DNA of 64,000 nt, taken from assembly GCA_030015575.1 (NCBI GenBank), contig JASDDO010000001.1, forward strand, positions 517,385,772-517,449,771, in the 5' to 3' direction. Source of the stretch: Agapanthus africanus. Its lineage: Eukaryota; Streptophyta; Magnoliopsida; Asparagales; Amaryllidaceae. The notes beneath the pieces were generated by a model that was not told the origin of the DNA, searched no databases, and saw nothing but the letters and a program-made list of their open reading frames with translations. A program made the translations under genes and the position numbers. How positions within the stretch are numbered: the stretch's first letter is position 1; the number at the start of each line of letters is the position of its first letter. Of the stretch, positions 18,952 through 31,800 are shown piece by piece.

Positions 18952-20548
18952 TATAACATTTCAGAAATATAAAATAATATTTTTGGAATTTAAATAATAA
19001 AATAATAAATTTCACGAAAACTATTCGAGTATGAATTTGGGGTTTTCGTAAAATGGTATAATTATATACAAATATTTGGAAAATAAATGGAAGATTAATA
19101 TGAATTATTAATTATAAAGGTATTTCTTGGATTTGGGCATTTTATAAATAATTATGCAATTATTTATATGCAAGTTTGTACTAAACTTGATTAGTGCACT
19201 ACTAATCATGCTTTAAACCAAATCCGTTTTTTTAAGCCGTGGCTAGTGCACCATAATACTTTGTGTTGATTCATGCATGGCTTCTTGGTATTTGTTAATA
19301 TTTGGGTCTTTAAAAGAAAAGAGAAAAAAAGAGAAAAGAAAAAGAAAAGACAAGAAGAGACATGGGAGACAAGAGAGCAAGGGCTAAGGAGAGAGAGAAA
19401 GAGAGAGGGGGGGGGGTTTATATCTTCCACCATGGCACCATTCCTTCATTCTACACTTCATTTCTCTTCATCATTCTTCGTCTTCCTTCTTCACCTCATC
19501 CTCCACCATCACTATCCATGAGAATCATCTCTAATATCTCATCAAAACCCATGGTTTCCTTCATAAAAAATGACCACCACCTCATCCTACACCCCATAGC
19601 AAGCTTAAGTTTGGATTTTAAGCACTTTCAACCATCTTGGAATTTTCTTCAGTTGCTCCAAAAGGAATAACCTTCACTTTTCTTCTTGTTATTTAGTTTC
19701 TTAACCTCCTAATTATGTTTAGAATTCGATTAAGCTAGATTAGCAACTTTGAAAATTTCTAGAATGATTTTAGTGGGTGATTTGAGTTATAGAGATGTAA
19801 TTGAGGTTTAGTTAGTGACTACAGACCTTTAGTGATGATATTCTGGCCAGACTTGAGACTAGAACCCTAAAACACAAACTTAGAATTTTCTCGATATCGG
19901 TTTTTGGCGATTTGTGATGATCTAATAGGATCTGCTGTGACTCGAGAGCTCTGAAAAATAAGTTGCCATCACAGTGAGATGTGCAGGCCACCTAGAATTT
20001 ACCCTAGAGACCCGAGCCTATATCTCTTCTTTCAGGCCATAATTTTAATCCCCCAGGCTGCAATTTGCGGCCTGGTCTTGATTGTTTTGGGTGATGCTTG
20101 TTCCATCGTCCTGTTATCTGATGTAGAGACCTACCCTATATGCAAAATCTCCTAATTTGACCTTGGTAGAATCTGGGAGTGTTTTTCTAGGTTGCTGATT
20201 TCGGGTTTCCGATTTCTGAAAACTTGGTTCTGGTATTTGAGTTTTGGCACAGTCGTTGGACGTTCGTACGTCAACATTGAAGGTTATTTGGTTGTTCTTG
20301 CATGCGTAGACTATAGGTTCTAACCTATGAGCACTTCACGTGCCGTATCGGTTTTCGGACTTGGTTTTGATGCCGTTACGATGTGTATTGATTTGTAGGT
20401 ACCTTCGCGTGGATTTCCGAGATGATGAAGGAGATCAAGATGTTCATCGACTTCAGCTAAAGCGAAAATTAGCATGTGAGTAGATCTATATCCGTGGGAG
20501 AAGTCGGGTGGATGGCATATATCACCCCTGCAACCATGATAATGGAGA

Positions 20549-20552
<4 letters not shown>

Positions 20553-20597
<45 letters not shown>
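20553..20597. repeat. (AT)n microsatellite
   Basis: It is about 45 bp of AT repeats in the 5' LTR of G. At the same place in the 3' LTR (near 30333) only a few bases are present, so it expanded after insertion. Confidence 0.95.
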
Positions 20598-20602
<5 letters not shown>

Positions 20603-23206
20603 TTGGAGAAACCTATGCTGTGAATTTACGGATATGATCAAAGGATTTAGTATGAGATAACATGATGAAATGAGAATATGTTAAATACAAATGACTTGAA
20701 TTGGGATGTTGATATGATGAAATGAGAATATGATAAATACAAGATGACTTGAATTGGGATGTTGATATGATGAAATGAGAATATGATGAAACAAGATTAC
20801 TTGGATTGATATGTTGATATATGGATGCAAAGTGATATATATACATATATACTTATGCCGAGACTTATAATGAGAATAAAAGATGATATGATGTACGAGA
20901 CTATAGATCCGTACCCTTGTTGATGTATAGGACGATAGATCCTATCATGCCCCGCTTTCCGGTATACGGATAAGGAGACGTGATGAGGCGCACGGCGTAT
21001 TAACTCAGAAGTAAACACGTTAAGCGTAAATAAGCAATATAATATAAATGTATACAAGAATGACATGAGATGTAAATGAACATCAACTTTTTATTTATTA
21101 AACATTCTTTATAATACAACTGGAAAGTAAATACAATGCAGAAAGCAATGCCTAAACAATGGCATGAACTGAAAGTAAAAATATATACAAGTGAACTAAA
21201 ACTTGGGGTCCTCAATAAACTGCTCCAAATCTTCTGAGCTGGGCTCTATCTCCAAAGAGTCGGATCTTCCTGACAACATTCCAAAGAAAGAATAGAAAAG
21301 GAATGTCGTCAGCGAACAATCGCTCAGTAAGTCCCAAAGAGATATAGAAATAGAATAGACTGATAAGAGAATATAAATGGTATATGTATGTTTGTTATGT
21401 TAACGTAGTTGTTTGTAGCTTGGTACAGAATGTGCCAGTGTATACGAGAGGAGTCCAACTTACCTCATGGACTATAGCATATGGAGTACAAGGCCCCATC
21501 AAAACCCATGGGACAACGACAATGGATATTCAGGTTAGGTGTATTAAAGTAACCGTCTCGTGCCACTTTTAACACATTCCGTACCAGTCTATCCCTTTAT
21601 AAACCCCGTAATGTTTTTTGTGTTGTTTTATAGATGTAAGACTTGTCGAAACCATGATATCAATTGCTCATGTAAACAGATAAGGATGTAAACGGATATT
21701 CATGTAATCAAGTCAATGTATATCCATTGTTCGGTCAGTTCAAGTCATATTGATATTTGATAGTATTCTGGTATTCATGTTCAAGTTCCAGTATATATGG
21801 ATTCATGTTGTATTGGAATTATATTTGGATTGTATTCATGTATGGATTGTTTTCAGATTAGACTGAGACTCTATCTGATTCAGACACTTAAACAAAATTT
21901 GATTCCTGAATTAGGTTTTGGAGTTATCGGTAACTGCTGCATATGGATGGCAGGATTTGTGACTTTTTCCAAGCCAATTACCGTTGATAATCCCGGTTTA
22001 GTTTTCTATCTTAAATAGGCAAGCATCCACTTTCTCCGGCTCTCTGAGGCTCAAGAGAATTAGTCCCGCTTAAACCTATATTTACTATGGTCCTTATTGT
22101 AAATAAATAAACTTGAGGGGGTTTTATAAAAAATAGTTTTGATATAATTTCAAAATAAATCTCAAGTATTTATTAGTCATATTTATTATTTTCATGGATG
22201 TAATTTTTAAAAGTGAAGTATTCTAATGATTAATAGTATATGGTATTTTAGTGTAAATTGGAATTGTATGGATTTGTGATGATATGTTCATGAAATTTAT
22301 GATTCTTTTGTTTAGAAAACATGGATATATTTAAAATAAATATTTTGATAATATATATATATATATATATATACAATTATTAAAAAATAGAATTTATTTA
22401 TTAAATAGAAAATCACATTATTCTTAAAAATTGTATTAAAAATTCCATCGAGATCGGATGCTCCTTGAGAAGGTCTGCATCTCGCTCTACTTGTACCGAG
22501 GATGTGCGATAACCCACGCCATCCAAATCGGGTTCTCCAAACTGGGTTGTAGAGACGTGATCGTAAGGAATTTGATTTAAAACAATATAAAGAATACGGT
22601 TTTTAATAGTTTAAGGTATTTTATTATAAAATTGTATTTATCCCACAAAATATTGTTCCAAAAGCCATCGTGCTATATCATGATGAGTGTTGTGATGAGG
22701 TAGATCATTATCTCGTAAGTTTTCTAAAGGTAATATGAGCAAATATGATGAAATGATACCGTAAGTAAATTTTGTGGTATTTAACCGTAAAAGTGTAATA
22801 CAAGTTGTATTGCATGGTATTTTGAATTAAAACTTGTTCTAAATGTTTGTTTATGATTACTAAACAAGATGTATCAATATAGGTGTTTGGTTATTAAGAA
22901 AAGTTATGTTTTAACCAAAATTAAAATCAGAAGTCGGAATAACTTCACTTCCGACGAGTTTTGAAAAGAGATCTTTTTGAGAGGTGATAAGGAGAGAAAA
23001 GAAGGGGAATTATTAGATTAGATGAGGGAGGGGACGTAGAGGAATGTTTTGAGAGCTTCGTGGAGTCGCGGTGTCGCCAGATTTTTCCCGGACCGTCGCC
23101 GGAAGATGACCTTGGGCTAACTCCACTTGTACAACTTATTTGACTTGGAAAAATTTGAGAGTTTTGGCAATGGATTTCAGAATAGAGAGTGCTAGGTATG
23201 GTGTGG

Positions 23207-23214
23207 TATTTATA
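23207..23214 (-). promoter_or_regulatory. TATA box of the solo LTR
   Basis: The minus strand reads TATAAATA followed by CCACACC, about 555 bp from the LTR start. It supports the minus orientation. Confidence 0.6.
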
Positions 23215-23585
23215 GGATAGAATTAGGGTTTAGGGAATTAAAATGAGAATTAAAAATGCATTAAACATTAGATTAAAAACTCATTTTTAATTCTCTGTTT
23301 AATTTCAGGAAAAACAAACAGAACTAAGGTAGTGGGGGGAGGCCAAGGGGTTTAGGGTAAAAATTTAGAGGCATTACAGACGGTCTGGACCGATGGTACC
23401 GGCCCAAATTGGATCTTCGCCGGTCATTTGGGTTGGGTTAGGCTCTGGATTTTGGCCACGTGTCGGGGTCTGTTCATATATCTCAGTGCACATGTTTAAT
23501 TAATCTGACTTTTCATTTTTACGTGTATTGCACGTGTAAACTTTTGGGCTTCCAAAAAGTTTAAAAGAAAAATCATTAAAAATAA

Positions 23586-23668
23586 TATGTGGCTGATGGG
23601 CTTCGAACACAGGGGTTAATGTCACAGCAGTGTAAGGCTTTATCAGTGAGCTACAAGCTACTTCTTGC
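23586..23668 (-). other. tRNA-like sequence in U3 of the solo LTR
   Basis: The minus strand reads GTAGCTCACTGATAAAGCC, similar to a tRNA A box with D-loop. About 30 bases later comes GTTCGAAGCCC, a good B box (GTTCGANNC). The spacing and size (about 75 nt) fit a tRNA or a tRNA-derived SINE head, but the acceptor stem is not convincing. It may be a decayed tRNA or SINE inside the LTR, or chance similarity. Confidence 0.35.
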
Positions 23669-24696
23669 TGTTCTTAAACAAATTAAATACTTATAGCATA
23701 CTCAGGTCTGCAAATACTCCATTTAGTACTTTAACTTTAAACAAATTTCTGTACATTATAGTCATTACAGATCCTTAACCTATTTGATGACACCGTACGA
23801 TGGATTGCCGTACGCGATAAGATACACCAGTTGATTGATCTGCACTCGTGACTTGATGATGATGTTCGATGATAGCGCCACGTCTGATAATATGAGGCTG
23901 GATCGCCGACTTCTGGATTGTCTTGATTCGGAGAATCATTGATTTCTAAACTCTTTAGTAGATATGATTTATATTGATGAATCTAGGTGTAGCTGTGTAC
24001 CTTATACCGTTCATACTTAGATTTCATCTTTTTCTTGTGACATACGTACTATATTTCCAGCACTTACCTATATATGGCTTCGTCTGCTAGTACACCTGCA
24101 CTATTATCGATGATGCGTAAGTTACACATACACAGATTTTCCGGCTCACACACCCATCATCGGTAATTGCCATGCCACTTACACAGTAGAACTGCTATAT
24201 TACTGTATTGCTCTTGACTGAAAACTACAATCATTGTTCAGTAATTATCACCTGACATGCTTACATGATAATACTTGAGATACTTACGGTACTGTTCTAT
24301 GCTTGCATATACTGCACTTTATGGTTACATGCATTGAGATATTGTTTTCATGAGATTTCTGAATTTGAGAACGCTGATATATTTCAAAAGAATTATGATT
24401 TTTATAAACGCGGTTTCTCATGATTTGATTTGAGGCGTCCACCATGAGTTTTTTCGGTTCTGAATTATGAGCATACCCAATTCGAGGAGTGAAGACGAAC
24501 CATCTGCGGGTACATGGTAGGGCCCGGTACGGTACCCCGAGGCAAAAAGATCGTAGATAGATGATGAGCCTGAGCACTACTGACTGGTGATAGTTTGGGC
24601 TTGGCGGATATCCAGAGGATACCGACCGATATCGTGAGATTAAATGGATATGAGAGCCGATCCGATGAGACGGCGCCTAAGATATCAGGATTTACT

Positions 24697-24789
24697 TGTC
24701 GATGCTGGACACGGGTTTTTATGATATTTTCGAGTGTCGATATTGGACACTCAGGTTCCATGATGATTGATGTGTCGTTGATGGACACA
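24697..24789 (+). repeat. Three GTGTC-N7-GACAC hairpins in element G 5' LTR
   Basis: TGTC-gatgctg-GACA starts at 24697, GAGTGTC-gatattg-GACACTC at 24732 and TGTGTC-gttgatg-GACACA at 24771, spaced 35-39 bp. The loops share the form G-N-T-N-N-T-G. The same three occur in the 3' LTR near 31620-31710. Related copies occur, inverted, at 62567-62786. Confidence 0.8.
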
Positions 24790-25677
24790 CGTTGGATGAC
24801 ATACATGTATACATGCATATATCGTAGATGACTTGCTAATACATACCGATTACTGGCTCGACATTTGTTGTTGATACATATGCATACACGATCACCCTAT
24901 ATATCATAGTATTACCTTTATGTTACAGTATGACCTAGGGATCATTGTTCATTCGATTTCTACCTGCTGATATTTTCTACTCACGAGTTGACAACTCACC
25001 CCCGTTGTGCTACAATTTTCTTACAGGTTCGACCGCTCGGATCAGTAGTGGCTCGCTGGCACACAGCCTTCTTCACGGTGTTTTGCTTTGGTAGGTGGGA
25101 TACACATTTGGATCGTGACCACCCTTGTACCTATTATTTCTATTGTATCTAGTTAAATCTCCATGAACCAGAAACCAGACTATGTATATTTGGTAGACCT
25201 AGACACAAACTTGTTTATTCTCGAGACTTAGAGAGAGATGGGTGTATTGTCTTTTATTTGAGCTAATGATGTCTTTCATTTTGTGATTGATCTTCGCCGT
25301 AGGTCGTCGTATATTTATGCCTTATTGCGTGGTTGTGATTCCGCCAATTGGTGAAGAGCTAGCTCCCGCTTGGGGATGCCTTTTTTATTGCATGTATGTG
25401 GTTTTGGATCAAATTATACAAGGGATGTGTTGCCTAAATTTTAAGGATGAAAATGTTTTCAAAGATAGTAAACTGTTGCATTTTCATATGATATGACTTA
25501 TATTTTAAAAGGATGGCTTGAATTTCATTATGCCGATATTTCAAAACTACACTTCCACTATTTTCTGCAAAAAGTTTTAGATTTTCTTGGTTTCGGCATA
25601 CTTGAGTTACGTTACGCCTTTAGACGTTGCGTGATTTAAATTCTGGTCACGTGCCAAATTCCGGGTCATGACAAAGT

Positions 25678-25690
25678 TGGTATCAGAGCG
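25678..25690 (+). promoter_or_regulatory. Primer binding site of element G
   Basis: TGGTATCAGAGCG lies four bases after the LTR end. It is the initiator-Met tRNA type. Confidence 0.85.
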
Positions 25691-28600
25691 TTCGGTTTAA
25701 CCTTGGTTCGAGTTTAGGCTTAACCTTACAGAACTTAGAATTGACTAGGGGAGGTTTGGGACCCGAGTTTTCGCCTCATAGGTTGACCTTGGTTGATGGA
25801 GTAGGTAACTTGAGTAGAGTGACGTACCGTGCGTATGTTCCGCGGCATACTTATGACACGCTGCTCCGTTTAAGTGACCTTAGGATGTACATTTCCTGAG
25901 ATTCGTGATTCTATTCATTCCTATGATCATATTCCCATTGATTCCATTATTTCCTATGATCATATTTCCATTCCAGGCCTATCAATTCCACTTATTCCTA
26001 TAATCTATCTTCATCTATTTTGCTTGAATTCCTGTCACCATGGCTACGAGAGCAGAGAGAGCTACGGCTTGAGATGCGGTCAGAGCGAGCTCGTCACGGA
26101 CGAGGACTGACCATGATATTCTTCTGGAGATATAGGAACGTATCGGTTTATTGTTTATGTTGAGATCTCTCGTTTGAGGCGAGTGTTCAGATCTGTACTG
26201 GATGATCGGGCCATTGATAGAGGCTTCCAGATTGAGATGACTGTTGATGTACAACCTACTTCAGAAGATCGCGATGTTGTCTATCATGCAGACAGATGAC
26301 CCAGCTGTTGCTGAAATTGATGGGATGTCACCTCCAGAGTTTATAAGCTGAAACCACAGGAGCTTACAGGCAGAGATGTGACAGAAGATTGATAGTCCAC
26401 CTTGAATAGAGTGACTAAGATGATTCTTCTAATTGAATGCGCCGACGCAGGCTCAGTTGAGTTGAAGAATTCCAGTTTGAAGGATCTTACTCAGATATAG
26501 AGTAAATCGATCAAGAGAGGACATTGTTCGTTGGATGCTTCGATGCGAGATCGGTAAGTTGACTAGCTTCAGATAAAAGTGCCTCACCTAGACATGTTGT
26601 GAGTTGGTCGAGAAAAGGAGAATGAAGCGTATTCCTCCGACAATTTGGACGAGTTCTCGGATGTAATCAGCTAGATATCTTCCACTGAGTGTTGAACATA
26701 ACGAGTTCATAACTTCGAGTCCTTGTGAGAGACTCCAAATTAACTGTAGCCGAGAATGAATTGCAGTACTTAGCCAGCAAGACGTGATTTCGAAGTGGAC
26801 GATAATGAAGACAATTGGACAAGAGGTTCGTGCAAGATATTAACGAGCTGTTGTTACTCCTCGTTGATACCAGAGAATTGATATGTATGCTGAGGCATCG
26901 GATACGACCAAATTCCAGAGGAAAGCCATGCTGAGAACGTAGCTGTCCGGAAATGAGAAAGGAATTTAGTAAGAGTGCCAACCTCTGTATAGTTCGGCAT
27001 AAATGAGATCGGAAGAGACCATAAGCATGCTCTTTCTAGGATACCATAGCAATAAGGAATTGTACCCAAGATCAGTTGTATCGCGCATAATCAGAGGGCC
27101 AGATGCCGCCATTAGTAACATGCTATTTTATGAGTGGTCATGTTAATTGGCCAAGAGATGATCAGAGGAGTGCCAGAGCGGAACTGTTCCGTTATTACAC
27201 CTAACCAGGACGATGAGCAGGAAGACTGTGGGATTGGTGATCCACAGAGAAAACAGGGACCTAGAGATAGAGGACGCCAGACCGTGAGCAGGAGGCAAGT
27301 GGATGTTCTTGCTCTGCCAGCTTTGGGCGCACCGGCTTTTTTTCGACATTGAAGGAGGTGTACCTCAATGTCAGTTATTGCGATTTGCGTTCTGTGATCC
27401 GAGTATCACACTTATATCGCTTGAACTTGAGTTTTGATGATTTGGTTTTGTAGTATTTTTTTTCGTGCACCGTAACTGCACCTATTGGACATTTTCATTT
27501 GTGCACAGTTTTTACACTTGATTTATGCTTTATACATCTATTACATCAATTTATGATTTGTGCATATCTATTGCACTTGATATCGATTTTGTGCCTTGGC
27601 TGCACATATTTATGATTCTATGGATTTCGATACAGTCGATTTGACTTCGTGCATGATGTATGCACTTGACTTTGACTTATGCACTCAGTATAGTTCGCTT
27701 GTGCTTGCAGTGCATTGATATGGGCTTTGTGTACGTAATTGCACACATTTATAATTTTATACACCTTGATATACTCAATGTAGTTTTTATGCGCTTTTTA
27801 GATATTGACGAGTTTTCGAGCACCTGGCGTACCTGGTATTTGTTTCCGTACACTATACTGTAGTATATGTTTTTGTGCAGACCCGGCGCATTTGATTTGG
27901 ATTTTCGTGCACATTTGGTGCACTGGATGTGATTTTGTGCACACCAGATGCACTTGATCGATATTTTTATTCGTGCATATTAATTGCACTTGATTGAGAT
28001 TTCCGTGCACTCTAGATGCACTTGATGTTGGCGTCGTGCACACCCGTTGCACTTGACAGATACTTTCGTGCACACCCGTTGCATTTAGTTTTTGCTTTTG
28101 TGCACATTCTTGGCACTTGTATTTAGCTTTGATTTCCGTGCGCACTAGACGCACGTGATTTTGGATGCGCCTTTTGAGCCTGATTTTACTTATGAGCATT
28201 ATATCTTTATGATAGGTGCTATATTATATAGTAGCCGAGTAGGGCTAGTCTGAGAACAGTACCTGAGTATTTTTGCATGTATCAGTATTTACCAAGAGGT
28301 TTTCAAAAGGAGCTATAGTCTTGCTATATCCTACGTGCCCATAGTGACACGAAATTTTACGAAGGAAACATTTTTGGATATTTCAAAAAGGTGGGACGTA
28401 TATTTTGAGCAAAACATATATAGACATATATCTATTTCTTTACCAAATGAGCGCCCGCCACTTGTACCATGAGTTACGCATCGCACGGCGATTTAGGAAT
28501 GATTTTGCATGTGTTTTATTCAGTTTTTTGGGGGGTTTTATAAGGATGCGTACTATATACGTATTATGATTTTGACTATAGTATATTTAGATTTCGAGAA

Positions 28601-28815
28601 TTGCAACTCCATTATAACTCCCATGATTGCGTAACACTTGGCGGAGTTTCAATTTTTGAGCTTCGCACTCGCTTTCATGCGCGCACGATGCGCTGTGATA
28701 TTCTTAAGTATTCCATGATTTCGGAGCCCTGTTCATTGAACTGATTATTGAAATTTTTTAGTATTTGGGGTTTTAAATTTAAATTTGGGGACCGAATTTA
28801 TTTAAGGGAGAAGTT
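25691..28815 (+). mobile_element. Element G internal region (no pol)
   Basis: There are 3.1 kb between primer site and purine tract. A short gag-like start may lie at 26039 (M-A-T-R-A-E-R-A). I found no zinc knuckle, protease, RT, RNase H or integrase, so the element could only move with help. The part 27463-28157 is a hairpin repeat array. The rest, 28200-28800, has no feature I can name. The purine tract TTTAAGGGAGAAGT at 28801-28814 immediately precedes the 3' LTR. Confidence 0.65.
27463..28157 (+). repeat. GTGCA-loop-TGCAC hairpin repeat array, about 18 units
   Basis: Units have the form TTCGTGCAC-(about 6-8 nt)-TGCACTTGA and recur every 30-40 bp in the right half: 27906, 27936, 27972, 28004, 28035, 28067, 28099 and 28137. 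More diverged units lie from 27463. Each unit is itself a dyad (GTGCA...TGCAC). The linkers vary freely while the arms are kept. Confidence 0.85.
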
Positions 28816-31800
28816 TGTAACATTTCAGAAATATAAAATAATATTTTTGGAATTTAATAATAAAATAATAAATTTCACGAAAACTATTCGAGTATGAATT
28901 TGGGGGTTTCGTAAAATGATATAATTATATACAAATATTTGGAAAATAAATAGGAGATTAATATGAATTATTAATTATAAAGATATTTCTTGGATTTGGG
29001 CATTTTATAAATAATTATGCAATTATTTATATGCAAGTTTATACTAAACTTGATTAGTGCACCACTAATCATGCTTTAAGCCAAATCCGTTTTGTTAAGC
29101 CGTGGCTAGCACACTATGACACTTTGTGTTGATTCATGCATGGCTCTTAGTATTTGTTGATATTTGGGTTTTTAAAAGAAAAGAGAAAAAAGAGCAAAGA
29201 AAAAGAAAAGACAAGAAGAGATATGGGGGACAAGAGAGCATGGGCTAAGGAGAGAGATAGAAAGAGAGAGGGGGGTCATATCTTCTACCATGGCATCATT
29301 CCTTCATTCTACACTTCATTTCTCTTCATCATTCTTCATCTTCCTTCTTCACCTCATCCTCCACCATCACTACCCATGAGAATCATCTCCAAAACCTCAT
29401 CAAAACCCATAGCTTCCTTCACAGAAAATGACCACCACCTCATCCTACACCCCATAGCAAGCTCAAGTTTGGATTTTGAGCACTTTCAACCATCTGGAAT
29501 TTTCTTCAGTTGCTCCAAGAGGTATAAACTTTACTTTTCTTCTTGTTATTTAGTTTCTTAACCTCCTAGTTATGTTTAGAGATGTAATTGAGGTTTAGTT
29601 AGTCACTACAGACCTTTAGTAATTATATTCTGGCTAGACTTGAGACTAGAACCCCAAAACACGAACTTAGAATTTTCCCGATATCAGTTTTTGGCAATTT
29701 ATGATGATCTAATAGGATCTGCTGTGACTCGAGAGCTCTGAAAAATAAGTTTCCATCACAGTAAGATGTGCAGGCCACCTAGAATTTACCCTAGAGACCC
29801 GAGCCCATATCACTTCTTTCAGACTGCAATTTTAATCCCCCAAGCCGCAATTTGCGGCCTAGTCTTGATTGTTTTGGGTGATGTTTGTTCCATTGCCCTG
29901 TTATATGATTTAGAGACCCACCCTATATGCAAAATCTCCTAATTTGACCTAGGATAGAATCTGGGAGTGTTTTTCTAGATTGTTGATTTCGGGTTTTCGA
30001 TTTCTGAAAACTTGGTTTTGGTATTTAAGTTTTGGCATGATCGTTGGACGTTCGTACGTCAACACTGAGGGTTATTTGGTTGTTCTTACATGCATAGGCT
30101 ATAGGTTCTAACCTATGAGCACTTCACGTGCCGTATCGATTTTCAGACTCGGTTTTGATATCGCTATGATGTGTATTGATTTGTAGGTACTTTCGCGTGG
30201 ACTTCCAAGATGACGAAGGAGATCAAGATGTTCATCGACTTCGGCTAAAGCGAAGATTAGCATGTGAATATATATGGGGGAAGTCGGGTGGATGGCGTAT
30301 AGCACCCCTGCAACCACGGTAATGGAGAATCGATATATAGAATATATTTTGGAGAAACCTATGCTGTGAACTTATGGATATGATCAAAGGATTTAGTATG
30401 AGATGACATGATGAAATGAGAATATGATACATACAAGATGACTTGAATTGGGATGTATATATGATGAAATGAGAATATGATAAATACAAGATGACTTGAA
30501 TTGGGATGTTGATATGATGAAATGACAATATGGTGAAACAAGATTACTTGGATTGATATGTTGATATACAGATGCTAAGTGATATATATACACATATACT
30601 TATGCCGAGACTTATAATGAGAATAAAAGATGATATGATGTACAAGACCATAGATCCGTACATTTGTTGATGTATAGGAAGATAGATCATTAATCTATTT
30701 GATGACACCGTACGATAGATTACCGTACATGATAAGATATATCGGATGATTGATCCGCACTCGTGACTTGATGATGTTGTTCGATGATAGCGCCACATAT
30801 GATACTATGAGGCCGGATTGCCGACTTTTGGATTGTCTTGATTTGGAGAATCATTGATTTATAAACTCTTTGGTAGATATGGTTTATATTTATGAATCTA
30901 GGTGTAGCTGTGTACCTTATACCGTTCATACTTAGATTGCATATTTTTCTTGTGACATACGTACTATGTTTCCAGCACTTACCGGTATATGGCTTTGTCT
31001 GCTAGTACACCTGCACTATTATCAATGATGCGCATGTTACACATAACAGATTTGCCGGCTCACACACTCATCATCGGTAATTGCCATGCCATTTATACAG
31101 TAGAACTGCTATATTAACGTATTGCTCTTGACTGAAAAGTCCAACCATTGTTTAGTAATTATCACCTGATATGCTTACATGATAATACTTGAGATGCTTA
31201 CGATACTGTTCTATGCTTGCATATGCTGCACTTTATGGTTACATGCATTGAGATGTTGTTTTCATGAGATTTCTAGATTTGAGAACCGCTGATATATTTC
31301 AAAAGAATTATGATTATTTTAAAAACGCGGTTTCTCGTGATGTGATTTGAGGCGTCCACCATGAGTTTTCTCGGTTCTGAGTTATGAGCATACCCAATTC
31401 GAGGAGTGAGGAGGAACCATCCGTGGGTACATGGTGGGGCCTGGTACGGTACCCCAGGGCAAGAAGATCGTATAGATAGACGATGAGCCACAGGGGAGCA
31501 CTACTGACCGGTGATAGTTTGGGCTCGGCGGATATCCGAAGGATACCGACCGATATCGTGAGATCAGATGGATATGAGGGCCGATCCGATGAGACGGCGC
31601 CTGAGATATGAGGATTTACGTGTCAATGCTGGACAAGGCTTTTTATGATATTTTCGAGTGTCAATGTTGGACACTCAGGTTTCATGATGATTGATGTGTC
31701 GTTGATGGACACACGTTGGATGACATACATGTATACATGCATATATCGTAGATGACTTGATAATACATACTGATTACTGGCTCGACATTTGTTATTGATA

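Larger units (their letters stand above)
20943..23769 (-). mobile_element. Solo LTR, 2.83 kb, chromovirus-like, inserted in element G LTR
   Basis: The segment is absent from the 3' LTR of G and is bordered by the perfect pentamer GATCC (20938-20942 and 23770-23774). The minus strand starts TGTAATGACT and ends AAAGCGGGGCATGATA, much like the end of the H LTR (GCGGGGCGTGACA). A TATA box faces the minus strand. No internal sequence is present, so it is a solo LTR from recombination between the two LTRs of an element that inserted after G. Confidence 0.85.
18952..25673 (+). mobile_element. Element G 5' LTR (contains a solo LTR)
   Basis: It aligns with the 3' LTR at 28816-32611 on both sides of a 2.8 kb insertion (20943-23769). 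Without that insertion it is about 3.89 kb. Its end GGGTCATGACA lies just before the primer site. The A/G-rich stretch at 19311-19400 and the T/C-rich stretch after it give long open frames on both strands; I take them as compositional. Confidence 0.85.

Noticed and set aside
19206-19670. Open frames on both strands in element G LTR, and again at 29154-29561
   Set aside because: They lie in purine-rich and pyrimidine-rich tracts of an LTR and overlap each other in several frames; no domain and no start context.
20553-20597. AT-rich stretch as an origin or matrix attachment site
   Set aside because: A plain AT microsatellite that is absent at the same place in the partner LTR.
25874-26110. 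Frame with repeated tyrosine/isoleucine phrases near the start of element G internal region
   Set aside because: It comes from a short local repeat ('cctatgatcatatt') in the leader; the likely gag start lies in another place and nothing matches a Gag core.
27798-28199. 133-codon minus-strand frame with repeated V-C-T-x motifs
   Set aside because: It is the reverse reading of the GTGCA hairpin array; the repeat explains it.
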